DNA from: Colocasia esculenta
Taxonomy: Eukaryota; Streptophyta; Magnoliopsida; Alismatales; Araceae
Length of the DNA: 64,000 bases
Assembly: GCA_014218235.1 (NCBI GenBank)
Contig: CM024753.1
Span: 182,566,348 to 182,630,347, forward strand
Direction of reading: 5' to 3'
Numbering within the stretch: position 1 is the stretch's first letter; each line of letters begins with the position of its first letter. Position numbers and translations under genes: made by a program. The notes under the pieces are model-generated. The model worked only from the letters and a program-made list of their open reading frames with translations. It did not search any database and was not told the DNA's origin. Shown piece after piece: positions 43,741-54,954 of this stretch.

Positions 43741-46700
43741 CACATATACCTTTCTCTGTGCAGGTCTTGCAATGGCGGCTCTGGCGCATACTCCGGGCGT
43801 GTCTTCGGCCCACTTGTGGTCCAGGACCACATACGAAACAGCTACCTCACAACGCCCACCAGGTTTGGAGCTTTTCCCCCTGTGGTGGAATCTCCATACT
43901 TCCTGGGCGTGATACCGGCCGTCGTACCTACTGCTACCAAAGCTCAGGAAACAAGCAAGACAAAGGAGAAGCCTCAAGCTCAGGAGGCTGACTTGGTGCA
44001 AATGTTCACTACCTATGCCATCAACTTCACCGACACTCCAACCACGAAAAAACATAGAAAACAAGTATGACAAGAAGCCCACGACCCGTGGCATTTCAGG
44101 CTCTGGAAAGACTGTCCGCATTGGCGAGCTCCGAATCCGCCTGGACGGCAGTGAGACCATGGTGATACCGGAACGGCATGTGGCTACCATTCCGGTAAGG
44201 AACAAATTCGGCATACTGCCTAAAGTGCGGCAGGATAAGCCGAGCTTTAAAGTGAAAGAAATAAGAAAGCAATGGGCGAAGCTGAGGCCCGAAACTTTCA
44301 AACCTGACAAATCTGGCTTTAGGAACACAAAGCTAATGTTACAAGAGAGAAGTGTATCACCCTCTCGGGTTAAACAAATGTGGGTCACCAAAGAAGAAGC
44401 TGAGGAGCTCCGGAATAAGGGCCCTGGAATCCCTTATAGGGCGAAAGAATGCAGGAGGGGTCATGAAGCAAGACCCAGACATGTGGCAGAATTTCAGAAG
44501 AAGGAAGGTCCACGAAAGACAAAGGGAGCCATCCCCAGAGTCTCGGACTAAAGAGAGCACCCCTCCCCACCGGTTATCTGCAAAGAGGATATAAAAGGAA
44601 GGGGGTATACCAAGAAAGAAGAAGACAGGCAAGCCCGAGACGGGGCAGAATTTCACGCCTGAAGAGCACAAAGGGATGAAATATCCCTAGAATATCAGTT
44701 TTCCAGCGCCTGGGTCCTGTTGTACGCCTGAGGCAGAAGAAGCGGAGAACGGTGAAAATTACTGAAGAAGGCGTGCGAGTATACACTTGCTACCTTCCAA
44801 TCATCAACTTGCTGGCAATCGCCGACCAGGTAGAAACTTCAAATACAGAGCAGCATCCCGCGACAGTTGTCGCAGGAGGGAGCAAGCTCGGGCCTGGCTT
44901 GACCGGGTAAATACAGAGGGCGACCTACCAATTCCAAATGAAGGAGGCGCGGGGGTGACCGACATGGCCACAACTTCAAATCACCCATCAGACCAAGGTC
45001 GGCCTAACGAAGGTTATAATATCAGGGATCCCATCACTAAATTTGGAAACAGTAATGCTAGAAAACCAAAAGCTCAAGGCTATGCTAGAAGGCCTTATGC
45101 AACAGTGGCATGGCGCCCCCCCACAGCCATCACTACCACCACAGTCGTACAGCAGGTGGTGCAACCTCAGCAGCTCCAACAAACAGCCCAACCGATACCG
45201 CCTATGTGGCCCCCAGCCTGGGAACGCACAACCAAGTACGCCCCGGCAGGGTTCACAAATCCAAACTCAAGCACGAAGAGAATCAGGAGGTGCATGTTGC
45301 AGAACAGCGGCATGGGTTGCCACCATTAAATACTACATTGAAGAAACGATGGTTCCCAAGGGCCATGATCGAGCAAATAATTGAAGCAAAAATGGCTGAG
45401 CAGAACGAGGGTTCCGCCACTTATGATTTGTATAGGGTACCATACCCCGTACATCACCTCTTTAAAAAGCTCCCAGCAGAGCACCCAAAGGCCCCAAAAT
45501 TCTCAAAATTCAATGGGGAGGGATCACCTCATGAGCATATAGCTCATTATATGAGCATCATGGGAGAATTGGCGACTGAGGAGTCCTACCTCTTGAGGTA
45601 TTTCTCGATGTCCTGACAGGGCCAGCATTTCAATGGTATGCCCGACTGAAACCCAACTCGATAGTGGGTTGGGAAGACATGCAAAGAAAATTCTTTGAGC
45701 GGTTCAGGATGACAGAAAGAAGAGTCACCTTCAGAACTCATATCTTTAAAGCAAAATAAAAATGAGTCTGCTCTGACTTCATCAAAAGATGGCGGGACGT
45801 GAGCATGAAATGTGAGCAACCCCCGGCACATGAGATGCAGAAACTATGCAAAGAAGTCTGAAACCAGAAATAAGGAAAAGCTCCTAGGAGCTAATATCCG
45901 GACATTTGAACACCTCAACAATACTGTGGCGGAGATCGAAATCTTCTTCGCAGAAAATCCAACTACAGTGTTTGGAAAAGCAAACCACCAAAAGACAAAG
46001 GCTCGGGGTCGCGAGAAGTGAATGCTGTGGACTTTTCATCGGCGCTCGGCAAAAAGGGGGGCAAGGGTGAGGCATCCGCTCCCCCAACACCAAGAAAAAT
46101 GAAAAAATGTCAACACTTTCGTTGGGTGAGAGACTCAGTGCTCCCTATTCATTTACAAGGGAGCACACCAGAGAATTGCTTGACATATGCCTTCAGGAGA
46201 GTCTAATTACTCTCCCAGAGCCGAAGCGCCAGAAGAAGCCACAATGGTAGACAAGCCCAATTATTGCGCATATCACCGCATGCTGGGTCATACTTTAGAA
46301 AATTGTTATCTGTTCAAAAATCGGGCAGAAAAGTTGATTCAAGCCGAATAATTGATATGGCCGAACACCTGGTGAATCCACCCCAACCACATCAGCAACC
46401 GAAGCTTACATTCACGGCAAATGTGATTCATGCCGTAGTTCAGCAGAAGAGGCACAAGTTGAGCAGTTGACAAAGCTCCTTGGATTTGCCGCATATCAAC
46501 AACTGCCAGATGATATGGTAGAAAAGGCCATTCTTGCAACATTCCATGACCAACAGGAAGAAACGGGCTGGATCCAGGTAAATGCCAAGAAGAGGTCAGT
46601 CCCTAAAAAGTCTCAAGAAAGCACAGCCCAGGAAGCTGTATCCCGGTGGCGCTGCCCCGCCAATGGGATAGCAAAAGACAAGACTTTGCAAGAATTGATA

Positions 46701-47350
46701 GTCTTGCGGAAGAGAATCAGAAATCAAAAAGGAATGAAAAGAGGAAATTGAAGAAAGAATCAACAGCCTGTGAAACCTCTACAGCAAATGGAGTCAATGG
46801 CCCCCTCAAAAGGCTCCAAGGGTTGATTGACGAACTTGAAGAATATCAACAGATGGCACCAACTAAAGCAATCCCCTTGGAAAAATACATACCATGGGAA
46901 GAACTGGAGCGTAAAATGCGCTTGAAGAAATGGCTCATCGAGCTGCAAGAGCATATGCAAGAACATGGGGATGCCCTCCCCTCTGTCGGTGAAAATGAAA
47001 TGTTTTGGGGAGCTGACTGTACCGTCGAAGACTTGGTCGAAAAAGTGCAGACATTTTCATGCAATATGACCTATGTGTTTACCTCTCAGCCGGGGGAACA
47101 ATCCAAATCAGGGATCCGCTGTGTGCCCCCTGAAGCCAGAAAGCCATTCAAAACTTACCAAAGAAACAAGCCACCCCAGAAGGTCATATACTTCAGAGGG
47201 GAAAAGTCAGGGCCCGTCCCCGTACCTCAAACTAAAGGTGATGAATATATCTTCCCGTCATCCGATGAAGAGGAGGAAGATCTTGTTGTTGAAGATGGTA
47301 TGCCAATTCCCACATGGCGGCAAATGAAGGACCCTTCAGGTGTCAACTAA
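43741..47350 (+). pseudogene. Element 2 gag (decayed)
   Basis: Blocks in several frames match element 1 gag in the same order: SPYFLGVIPAV, VKQMWVTKEEA, LFKKLPAEHPKAPKFSKF, ESYLLRYF, NTVAEIEIFFAENP, the knuckle YCAYHRMLGHTLENCYLF (near 46265), PWEELERKMRLKKW and SCNMTYVF. Frame changes and stops fall between the blocks. Only one knuckle module is present. Confidence 0.82.
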
Positions 47351-47539
47351 GAGAAGATAGAAGAGCTGGTACCTCTCGTACTGAGAAGCTCTCTAGAAAA
47401 GAACGAGAAGAGGGGATAGTGGCGACGTCGCAATTCCCCTCCCATCACAAGCACCTAAAGGTTTGGCAAGAGTAATGCCCTCCTTTTGAAAAATCCAAGG
47501 ATAGAGCTAACCGAAAGGTTCTCCAAGCATTGGGGAGGT

Positions 47540-49057
47540 TTCCGACCAACCTTAGTATTTGGGATGCCTTAGCATTGAGCAAGAATTGCGGAGGCGTTCA
47601 TTGCAGCGTTGCAGGAACCGGAAGTCTATGAGGCCCATGTGGCAGAAATGAAAGAAGATACATATGAAGCATTAACGGCTTCTGTGACCTTCACAGAAGA
47701 TGATATGTTGCTACCCTCTCCCTGTCACAATAGGCCTCTATACATGAGGGGGGAGATAAATGGACGAGAAGACCGTATTCTGGTCGATGCCGGTTCCGCA
47801 GCGAACATTATCCCGTTAAAAACGTTTCACAATCTGTTCCTTACCCCTTATTTACATAAGGTGGAAGGAGTCAAGATAGCGGGATTCAATCAGAACTCTG
47901 AAGAAGCCTTGGGGCGCGTGGATGTGGACCTAGCCCTAGGCGATTTTGTAACAAAGGTTGTATTCTATGTGGTTGACACTAATACTTCCTTAAAGCCCTC
48001 TTGGGGCGACCATGGCTACACAAAAACTTGGTGGTGCCATCGACTCTCCATCATGCCTAAAATACACAAAAGGAGGCGAGCAACATGGGTCTTTGCCGAC
48101 CTAGAACCATTTAAAGTAATGAATGCCACCTGGCTGACGCAAGGCTATACTATGAAAGGGCGACTGATCCCCCTAAGAAGCAAGATAAAGGCAAACAGAT
48201 TGCGGGGACCTCCTCGAAGAGCAGCGGCAAAAAAGAGTCAATAAAGAAAGGGTGGCAGCGCTCATGCAAATCCAACAGTCGGGGGAGTAAGTCAAAACCC
48301 CTCCAACTTCAAAGACCTATCGTCAGGTTAGAGGCTAACACTGTCAGCCGGTTGATAGAGGCCGGAATACCGCTGCCACAAGATCATACACAAGTGACAG
48401 CTGGACATGAAATATATACAGTTGAGCCAATAAAGTTCTTCATAGCTCACCATAAAGATGGTAGACCGATTGTGTTCTACAAAGGAGAGCCAACACCCAA
48501 GCAGCCTCCACAAGATGACTTCGGTCGAAGACATGCCATGTCCGAGTCCCAAGAAATGATTGGAGAACTTGAAGATATGCCACAATACATCAAAGATATG
48601 TGCCAAAAACAAATATCCCCCAGACCCAGAATAGTCTGAGGGGTAAAATGTTTCAAGAACTGTGGTACCCTACAAATGTCAGGGGGCAACCGCCCTTCTC
48701 CCACAATGACCGAAGAGGTCTCGGATGGGAGACGCGTGAAGACCCTATGGTGCATTATGCAGTGAACATGGTCAGCATAAACCCTGCTCCCATGAGCATG
48801 GAATTGAAAAGCAAAGGGGCAGAGCCCCATGGAAGATGAAATGAAAATGTCCCTTGTCAGAGCAAGAATGGGAAGTGTACATGACTAACACAGACGACGA
48901 AGAGGACTTCGTCGATTTAGAGCCTGCGCCCCGAGAATTGGAAGATGGTGGGCAGGCCACTGTGGATGAACTTTTGGAAATAAATCTGGGGGCACCAGAC
49001 GATCCTCGTCCTGTGTTCATCAGTGCATTGTTAAATGATGAAGAAAGACAAGCATAA
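47540..49057 (+). pseudogene. Element 2 protease and linker (decayed)
   Basis: RILVDAGSAANIIPLKTF (near 47772) is the protease active site, DAG here against DPG in element 1. NRPLYMRGEINGR precedes it. The linker conserves FYKGEPTP, IKDMCQK, LWYPTN-like and EEDFVDLEPAPRELEDGGQA (48900-48960). Frameshifts separate the parts. Confidence 0.8.
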
Positions 49058-49104
49058 ACACTACTCTCGAGTTCAAAGATTGTTTTGCTTGGTCTTATAA
49101 AGAA

Positions 49105-50444
49105 ATGCCGGGTCTGGATCCGTCTGTGGCCGAACATGAATTGGCTATTTTGCCAGAAGCCAAGCCTGTGAAACAAACTCAAAGAAGAATGCATCCAGAG
49201 CTGGAAAAGAAAGTTGTGGATGAGGTCAACAAAATTTTGGATGTCGATTTCATCGAAGACTGCATGTATCCAATATGGCTGGCAATATAGTGCCGGTAAA
49301 AAAGAAAATGGGCAGGTTCGGGTCTGCATTGACTTCCGGGATCTAAACAAAGCATGCCCGAAAGATGACTTCCCTCTGCCCATAACCGAAACAATGGTGG
49401 ATGTCACCACGGGACATGAATACTGTCTTTCATGGATGGAAGCTCGGGGTACAACCAAATTCGGATGGCCGACAAAGACAAAAATCACACGGCCTTCCGA
49501 TCGCCTAAAGGCATATTCAACTACAAAAGAATGCCCTTTGGCCTGAAAAATGCAGGCGCCACCTACCAAGGGCCATGACCAAGATATTTGATGAAATGCT
49601 CCATAACTTGGTCGAATGCTATGTGGACGACCTGGTCGTCAAGTCGGAAAGAAAGAAAATCATGTAGAAGACTTGCGCAGGGTCTTCGAAGGCTCCGCCA
49701 ATACAAGCTGAAAACCTGATGAAATGTGCCTTCGCGTGTCAAGTGGAAAATTTCTCGGTTCATTGTTCGCTACCGGGTATTGAAATAGATCCCGATAAGA
49801 TCAAGGCCATTAGGGATTGCCTTCCCCTAAGACACTCACCGAGCTACGCTCCCTCCAAGGTCGTTTGGCTTACATCAGAAGATTCATATCCAACTTGTCA
49901 GGAAGATGCCAACCTTTCTGTAAATTGACAAAGAAAGGAGCCCCATTTATTGGGATGAAGAATGTCAAAACGCCTTGAACAAAATCAAAGAATATCTCCT
50001 CAGCCCGCCCGTGCTGGGGGCACCCATTAAGGGAAACCTCTAATTCTATACATTGCGGCTATGGATGCTTCACTGGGGGCATTACTTGCTCAAGAAAATG
50101 AAGGAGGCAAAGAACAACCCCTCTATTATCTCAGTCGGATGCTAGTCGGACCAGAGCACCGATATGCACCAATGGAAAAGTTATGCTTGGCATTGGTTTT
50201 TGTTTCCGTTAAAAAGTTAAGGCATTATTTGCTGGCGCACAAAGTTCAACTCATCTCTAGATGTGATCCTCTCAATTCTTACTCAAGCAGCCGTCCTGTC
50301 AGGGAGGCTGGAAAATGGGCACTATTGCTTATGGAGTTTGATATCTCCTATGTGCCACAAAAGCAATTAAAGGACAGGGAATGGCAGAGTTCTTGGCCGC
50401 CCATCCGGTGCCAAAAACTCCCCCCTGAATACAGAATTGGTTGA
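49105..50444 (+). pseudogene. Element 2 reverse transcriptase and RNase H (decayed)
   Basis: MPGLDPSVAEHELAILPEAK opens the domain. CIDFRDLNKACPKDDFPLP and the catalytic YVDDLVVK (near 49620) are recognisable in different frames. The linked RNase H is at 50061-50230 (LYYLSRMLVGPEHRY). Several one-base shifts break it. Confidence 0.85.
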
Positions 50445-51144
50445 TGAGGAGGTGCTCCCCTCTCAAGAAACTTATGAAGCCCAAGAAGCACAAATTGAAT
50501 ACTGGCAGCTATACTTTGATGGGGCCGCGCGAGCTTCTCTGAAGGCTGATGGCACATCGACAAATGTGGCAGGGGCAGGAATTGTCTTTGTAACCCCGGA
50601 AAAAGGGATATTGCACTATTCATGTGCTCTTATGGAATCCCTCACAAATAATGAAGCAGAATATGAAGCCCTCATAGTTGGCCTGGAAATCGCCCTAGAA
50701 ATGGGCATAAGATGCATTGAAGTGTTTGGCGATTCACTGTTAGTCGTCAGACAAATGTTGGGCATTTTTGAAGTCCGAAAAGAAGAATTGAAAGCCTACT
50801 TTGAAGCAGCTACAAGACTCAGCGACAGGTTCTATCACTTCAAAATAGAGCATGTTAGAAGAAGTCAAAATTCACAGGCTGATGCATTGGCCAAGCTCGC
50901 ATCTGCTCTCAAACTCCCTCCTGAAGGTGAACTGGCGATTACCATAAGAAACAGAAGATTGCTTCCAAGCACCCTAAATCGCCATGATGGTCTGACGACC
51001 TTTGAGGCAAATACATTGGAAGAAAATGAAGGCCAAGAAGAAGATGATTGGCGCGTTTCCTATCATCAAAATAAAAATGGTTGGCTACCAGATAAAAGGG
51101 GGAGCGAGTGCAACTGTTGCGAAGAGCCGCTTCTTACAAGCTGA
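50437..51144 (+). pseudogene. Element 2 extra (archaeal-type) RNase H
   Basis: WQLYFDGAARASLKADGTST, NNEAEYEALIVG, FGDSLLVVRQML and NSQADALAKLASAL mark the domain, intact in one frame of ~235 codons. It matches element 1 closely and is a hallmark of the Tat group. It is the best-kept piece of this element's pol. Confidence 0.85.
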
Positions 51145-52320
51145 TAAATGATACATTATACAAGTTTACACCCGAAAAGGATAAATCCCTACTGTTGAGA
51201 TGCCTATCTCCGAAAGAAGCCAAGATGATCATGCGGGAGGTACACGCAGGACTGTGCGGAGCCCACCAATCTGGCCCAAAAATGAAAATCAATATACAAA
51301 GCAAAGGCTTTTACTGGCCAACAATGTTTGCAGACTGCGAGCGATTCGCTCGAGCCTGCCCCCATGCCAAGCCTATGGCCCGTGCCAAGAACCACCAAGC
51401 AAGCTCCATCCACAACACCAACATGGCCATTTGCTGAATGGGGAATGGACATAGTGGGTCCCCTCCCTACATCATCCAAGGGGTATAAATACATTCTGGC
51501 TGCCACAGATTATTTCTCAAGATGGGCTGAGGCTGTACCTCTAAAGAACTACCGGAGAAGCAGTGGCTCGCTTTGTCCGACATCATATCATATACCGGTT
51601 CGGTGTTCCGAGTCGGATCATGTCTGACAATGGCACTCCATTCAAAAATCAGACAATAAACAAATTGATAGCAAAATTCCACATCGAATGGAGGACGTCA
51701 ACGGTCTACTATCCTCAAGCCACGGGTTAGCCGAAGCCTTCAATAAAACCTTATGCAAGCTCATGGTCAAATGGGTAAATGGTCGAAAGCGCGATTGGGA
51801 CGAAAAGATGCATGAAGCTCTATGGGCCTATCGCACCATCTACAAAACTCCCACAGGATGTTCACCCTTTTCCCTGTTTATGGGACTGAAGCAGTCATTC
51901 CTGTGGAAATTGAGCTCTCATCCTATAGAGTAGCTCTCCATTATGGTCTACCTACTGATGAGGGGACCGAAATAGAAAGACGGCTTGAGGAGTTGTCAAA
52001 TTTGGAAGAAAAACGCTTGGTCGCATACCAACGTCTTCGAAACTATCAGGCACGGATGTCCCGCGCTTTTGACAAGCTCGTGAAAGAAAGAGCTTTTAAA
52101 AAAGGGAGACTTAGTCATGGTCAAACAAAAGGACGTCATGGCCTCTCGACCCAAGAATAATTCATACCCAATTGGCTCGGTCCATTTGTGGTGACAAAGT
52201 ATTTGAAGGTGGCGCCTACACGGTAGTCGACCAAGAAGGAAATGTGATGTTTCCGCCTCTAAATGGCAGACACATGAAATTGTACCATACTCCTGAGTGT
52301 GAGTACGTCTACACAATGTA
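51108..52320 (+). pseudogene. Element 2 integrase (decayed)
   Basis: The zinc-binding part (EVHAGLCGAHQSG...) and the core (GMDIVGPLPTSSKGYKY, SDNGTPF in another frame near 51630, GLAEAFNKTLCKL at 51727, with its Glu) are present but split over at least three frames. The C-terminal part ends near 52310 with FPPLNGRHMKLYH in one frame. Confidence 0.82.
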
Positions 52321-52480
52321 CAGGTGGATCCGACTTTGGTACATACTGAAGATATGGAAAAGATCCCGTTACAAGATCTAAAAAAAAAAAAGAAAAAAAG
52401 GGGGCTTAAAAACGAGGTGCCCCGCAGACTCGATTCTTATTCCTCCAGGATGAATCGAGGGTAAAAGGCCTAAAACCCAG

Positions 52481-52609
52481 CTGAGGTGAAAACCCGAAAG
52501 GGCGCCTCGAGCAAAATCGGAAACCCCGCTGCATGAAAACCCGAAAGGGCGTGCAGGCAAAAGCAAGAGGGCCAGCCATGGTGAAAACCCGAAAGGGCGC
52601 CATGACTGG
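52481..52609 (+). other. Triple-hairpin GNRA module C (element 2)
   Basis: Three copies of TGAAAACCCGAAAGGGCG sit in stems GAGG/CCTC, CTGCA/TGCAG (perfect) and CATGG/CCATG, the last extended by CCAG/CTGG beyond one mismatch. The module follows integrase and is followed by GTAATGTG and an A run, as in element 1 (GTAATGCG and an A run). Confidence 0.83.
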
Positions 52610-52924
52610 TAATGTGAAAAAAAAAAAAAAAAAAAAAAAAAAAGGGGGGATACTCTCTCGACCTTCCTGGAGCGAGATCGAGCTATCCCGCATTCCTTAT
52701 AAGAGGAAGACGCAAGAGTTGTCAATGACGAAACAACCCCTAATTCATTCAAATGAATAATCAAATAAGGGGCTATAACCGAGACAACGATGATTGTGTC
52801 TTTCCGCCCTTATAAGAAATGTGGGAAGTTCGAACTCTGCTCGAAGAAAGAGAGAGAGGGAGAACCCAACAAAAAAAAAAAAAAGAGAGAAGATACTCAC
52901 TGCCAAAAAAAAGGAGAGAAAGTC

Positions 52925-54060
52925 AAATCCTGAGCTTCTTTGGCTAACAAGCCGTCAAGGCCAGTCAAAAAGCTCAAATCCAGACCTCTTGGCTAACAAG
53001 CCGTCCAGGCCAGTCAAAGGTTGAAATCCATGTCTTTTGGCTAACAAGTCGTCAAGACCAGTCAAAAGTCAAATCCGAGCTTCTTGGCTAACAAGCCGTC
53101 AAGGCCAGTCAAAAAGCTCAAAATCCAGACCTCTTGGCTAACAAGCCGTCCAGGCCAGTCAAAGGTTGAATCCATGTCTTTTGGCTAACAAGTCGTCAAG
53201 ACCAGTCAAAAGTCAAATCTCGAGCTTCTTTGGCTAACAAGCCGTCAAGGCCAGTCAAAAAGCCAAAATCCAGACCTCTTGGCTAACAAGCCGTCCAGGC
53301 CAGTCAAAGGTTGAAATCCATGTCTTTTTGGCTAACAAGTCGTCAAGACCAGTCAAAAGTCAAATCTCGAGCTTCTTTGGCTAACAAGCCGTCAAGGCCA
53401 GTCAAAAAGCTCAAATCCAGACCTCTTGGCTAACAAGCCGTCCAGGCCAGTCAAAGTTTGAAATCCATGTCTTTTGGCTAACAAGTCGTCAAGACCAGTC
53501 AAAAGTCAAATCCCGAGCTTCTTTGGCTAACAAGCCGTCAAGGCCAGTCAAAAGCTCAAAATCCAGACCTCTTGGCTAACAAGCCGTCCAGGCCAGTCAA
53601 AGTTGAAATCCATGTCTTTTGGCTAACAAGTCGTCAAGACCAGTCAAAAGTCAAATCTCGAGCTTCTTTGGCTAACAAGCCGTCAAGGCCAGTCAAAAGC
53701 TCAAAATCCAGACCTCTTGGCTAACAAGCCGTCCAGGCCAGTCAAAGGTTGAAATCCATGTCTTTTTGGCTAACAAGTCGTCAGACCAGTCAAAGTCAAA
53801 TCCCGAGCTTCTTTGGCTAACAAGCTCAAGGCCAGCCAAAAGCTCAAAATCCAGACCTCTTGGCTAACAAGCCGTCCGGCCATCAAAGGTTGAAATCCAT
53901 GTCTTTTGGCTAACAAGTCGTCAAGACCAGTCAAAAGTCCAATCTCGAGCTCCTTTGGCTAACAAGCCGTCAAGCCATCAAAAGCTCAAATCCAGACCTC
54001 TTGGCTAACAAGCCGTCTAGGCCATCAAAGGTTGAAATCTATGTCTTTTGGCAACCGACA
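52925..54060 (+). repeat. Tandem repeat with ~147 bp three-unit order (element 2)
   Basis: A ~49 bp unit, GGCTAACAAG(C/T)CGTCAAG(G/A)CCAGTCAAA, alternates with three spacer types in fixed order (CAAATCCAGACCTCTT; GAAATCCATGTCTTTT; CAAATC(C/T)CGAGCTTCTTT). This makes a higher-order unit of ~147 bp repeated seven to eight times. It lies between modules C and D. Confidence 0.85.
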
Positions 54061-54069
54061 AGACCGGTC

Positions 54070-54330
54070 AAAAGTCAAATCCCGAGCCCCAGAGGAGCCT
54101 CAATCCTCTAATATATTTACGGCTCTCAGGGAAGCCTCTAATTCCCTACCATTTGAAGCCGAAAGAAATGTCCAATTCACGGCTCTCAGGGAAGCCTCTA
54201 ATTCCCTACCATTTGACCGAAAGAAATGTCCAATTCACGGCTCTCAGGGAAGCCCTAATTCCCACCATTCATCAACCCAAATTCTAACACACGGCTCTCG
54301 GGGAAGCCTTAATTCCTCACAAAAAAAAAA
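54070..54330 (+). repeat. ~62 bp tandem repeat
   Basis: CGGCTCTCAGGGAAGCCT-CTAATTCCC recurs about four times, followed by related decayed units at 54610-54750 (GGAGCTTTAATTCCCTC; GGAGAAGCCTCAATTCTC). Each unit has a GGGAA...TTCCC inverted repeat. Confidence 0.75.
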
Positions 54331-54424
54331 AATAGAATAAATAGGGGCTCAAAAAGGAGGTGCCCCGACGGACTTGGTCTACCACTTCATCGTGATGGAT
54401 CAAGGGTAAAAGGTCCTAACCCAG

Positions 54425-54556
54425 CTGAGGTGAAAACCCGAAAGGGCGCCTCAGGCAAAAATGGGTAAACCCCTCAACACGAAAACCTGCAAAGGCGTGT
54501 CGGAAAAAGCTAAAGGGGGCCAATCGTGGCGAAACCCGAAAGGGCGCTAGGATTGG
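54425..54556 (+). other. Triple-hairpin GNRA module D (element 2)
   Basis: Outer stems are CTGAGG/CCTCAG (perfect), CAACA/TGTCG (one mismatch) and CCAATC/GATTGG (perfect). The middle core reads CCT-GCAA-AGG instead of CCC-GAAA-GGG: a different stem pair and a different loop, but still paired and still GNRA. Confidence 0.82.
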
Positions 54557-54954
54557 TAATGTGAAAAAAAATCAATCAAAAAAAAAAATCAATCAAATTA
54601 TAAATCTGAGGGAGCTTTAATTCCCTCACCCAAAGCACGGCACTGGAGAAGCCTCAATTCTCTGATACAAACATGTTGTGGCCCCGGAGGAGCCCTAATC
54701 CTCTGAATCAAACAACATGGCTTTTGGGGGAAGCCTTAAACCCCTGTTATCAACACACACTGTTGGCAAGATGTCAAAAAGTATGATGTATATAGTGAAT
54801 AAAGGTCTCAATCCCAAGACAGGCCCCTGGGATAGCCCAAGAAGGAGAAAGTAAATAAAGGCCCAGTACATGTACTAATGCAAAAAAAAAAAAACAAAAA
54901 AACAACAGTTCTCCCGAGCAAGTCTATGCCTCAGCAGCACTAGCCCTCAAGGAG

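Noticed and set aside
52925..54060. CRISPR-like pattern of conserved repeats and spacers
   Set aside because: The spacers fall into only three recurring types in fixed order, within a plant retrotransposon. This is a higher-order tandem repeat.
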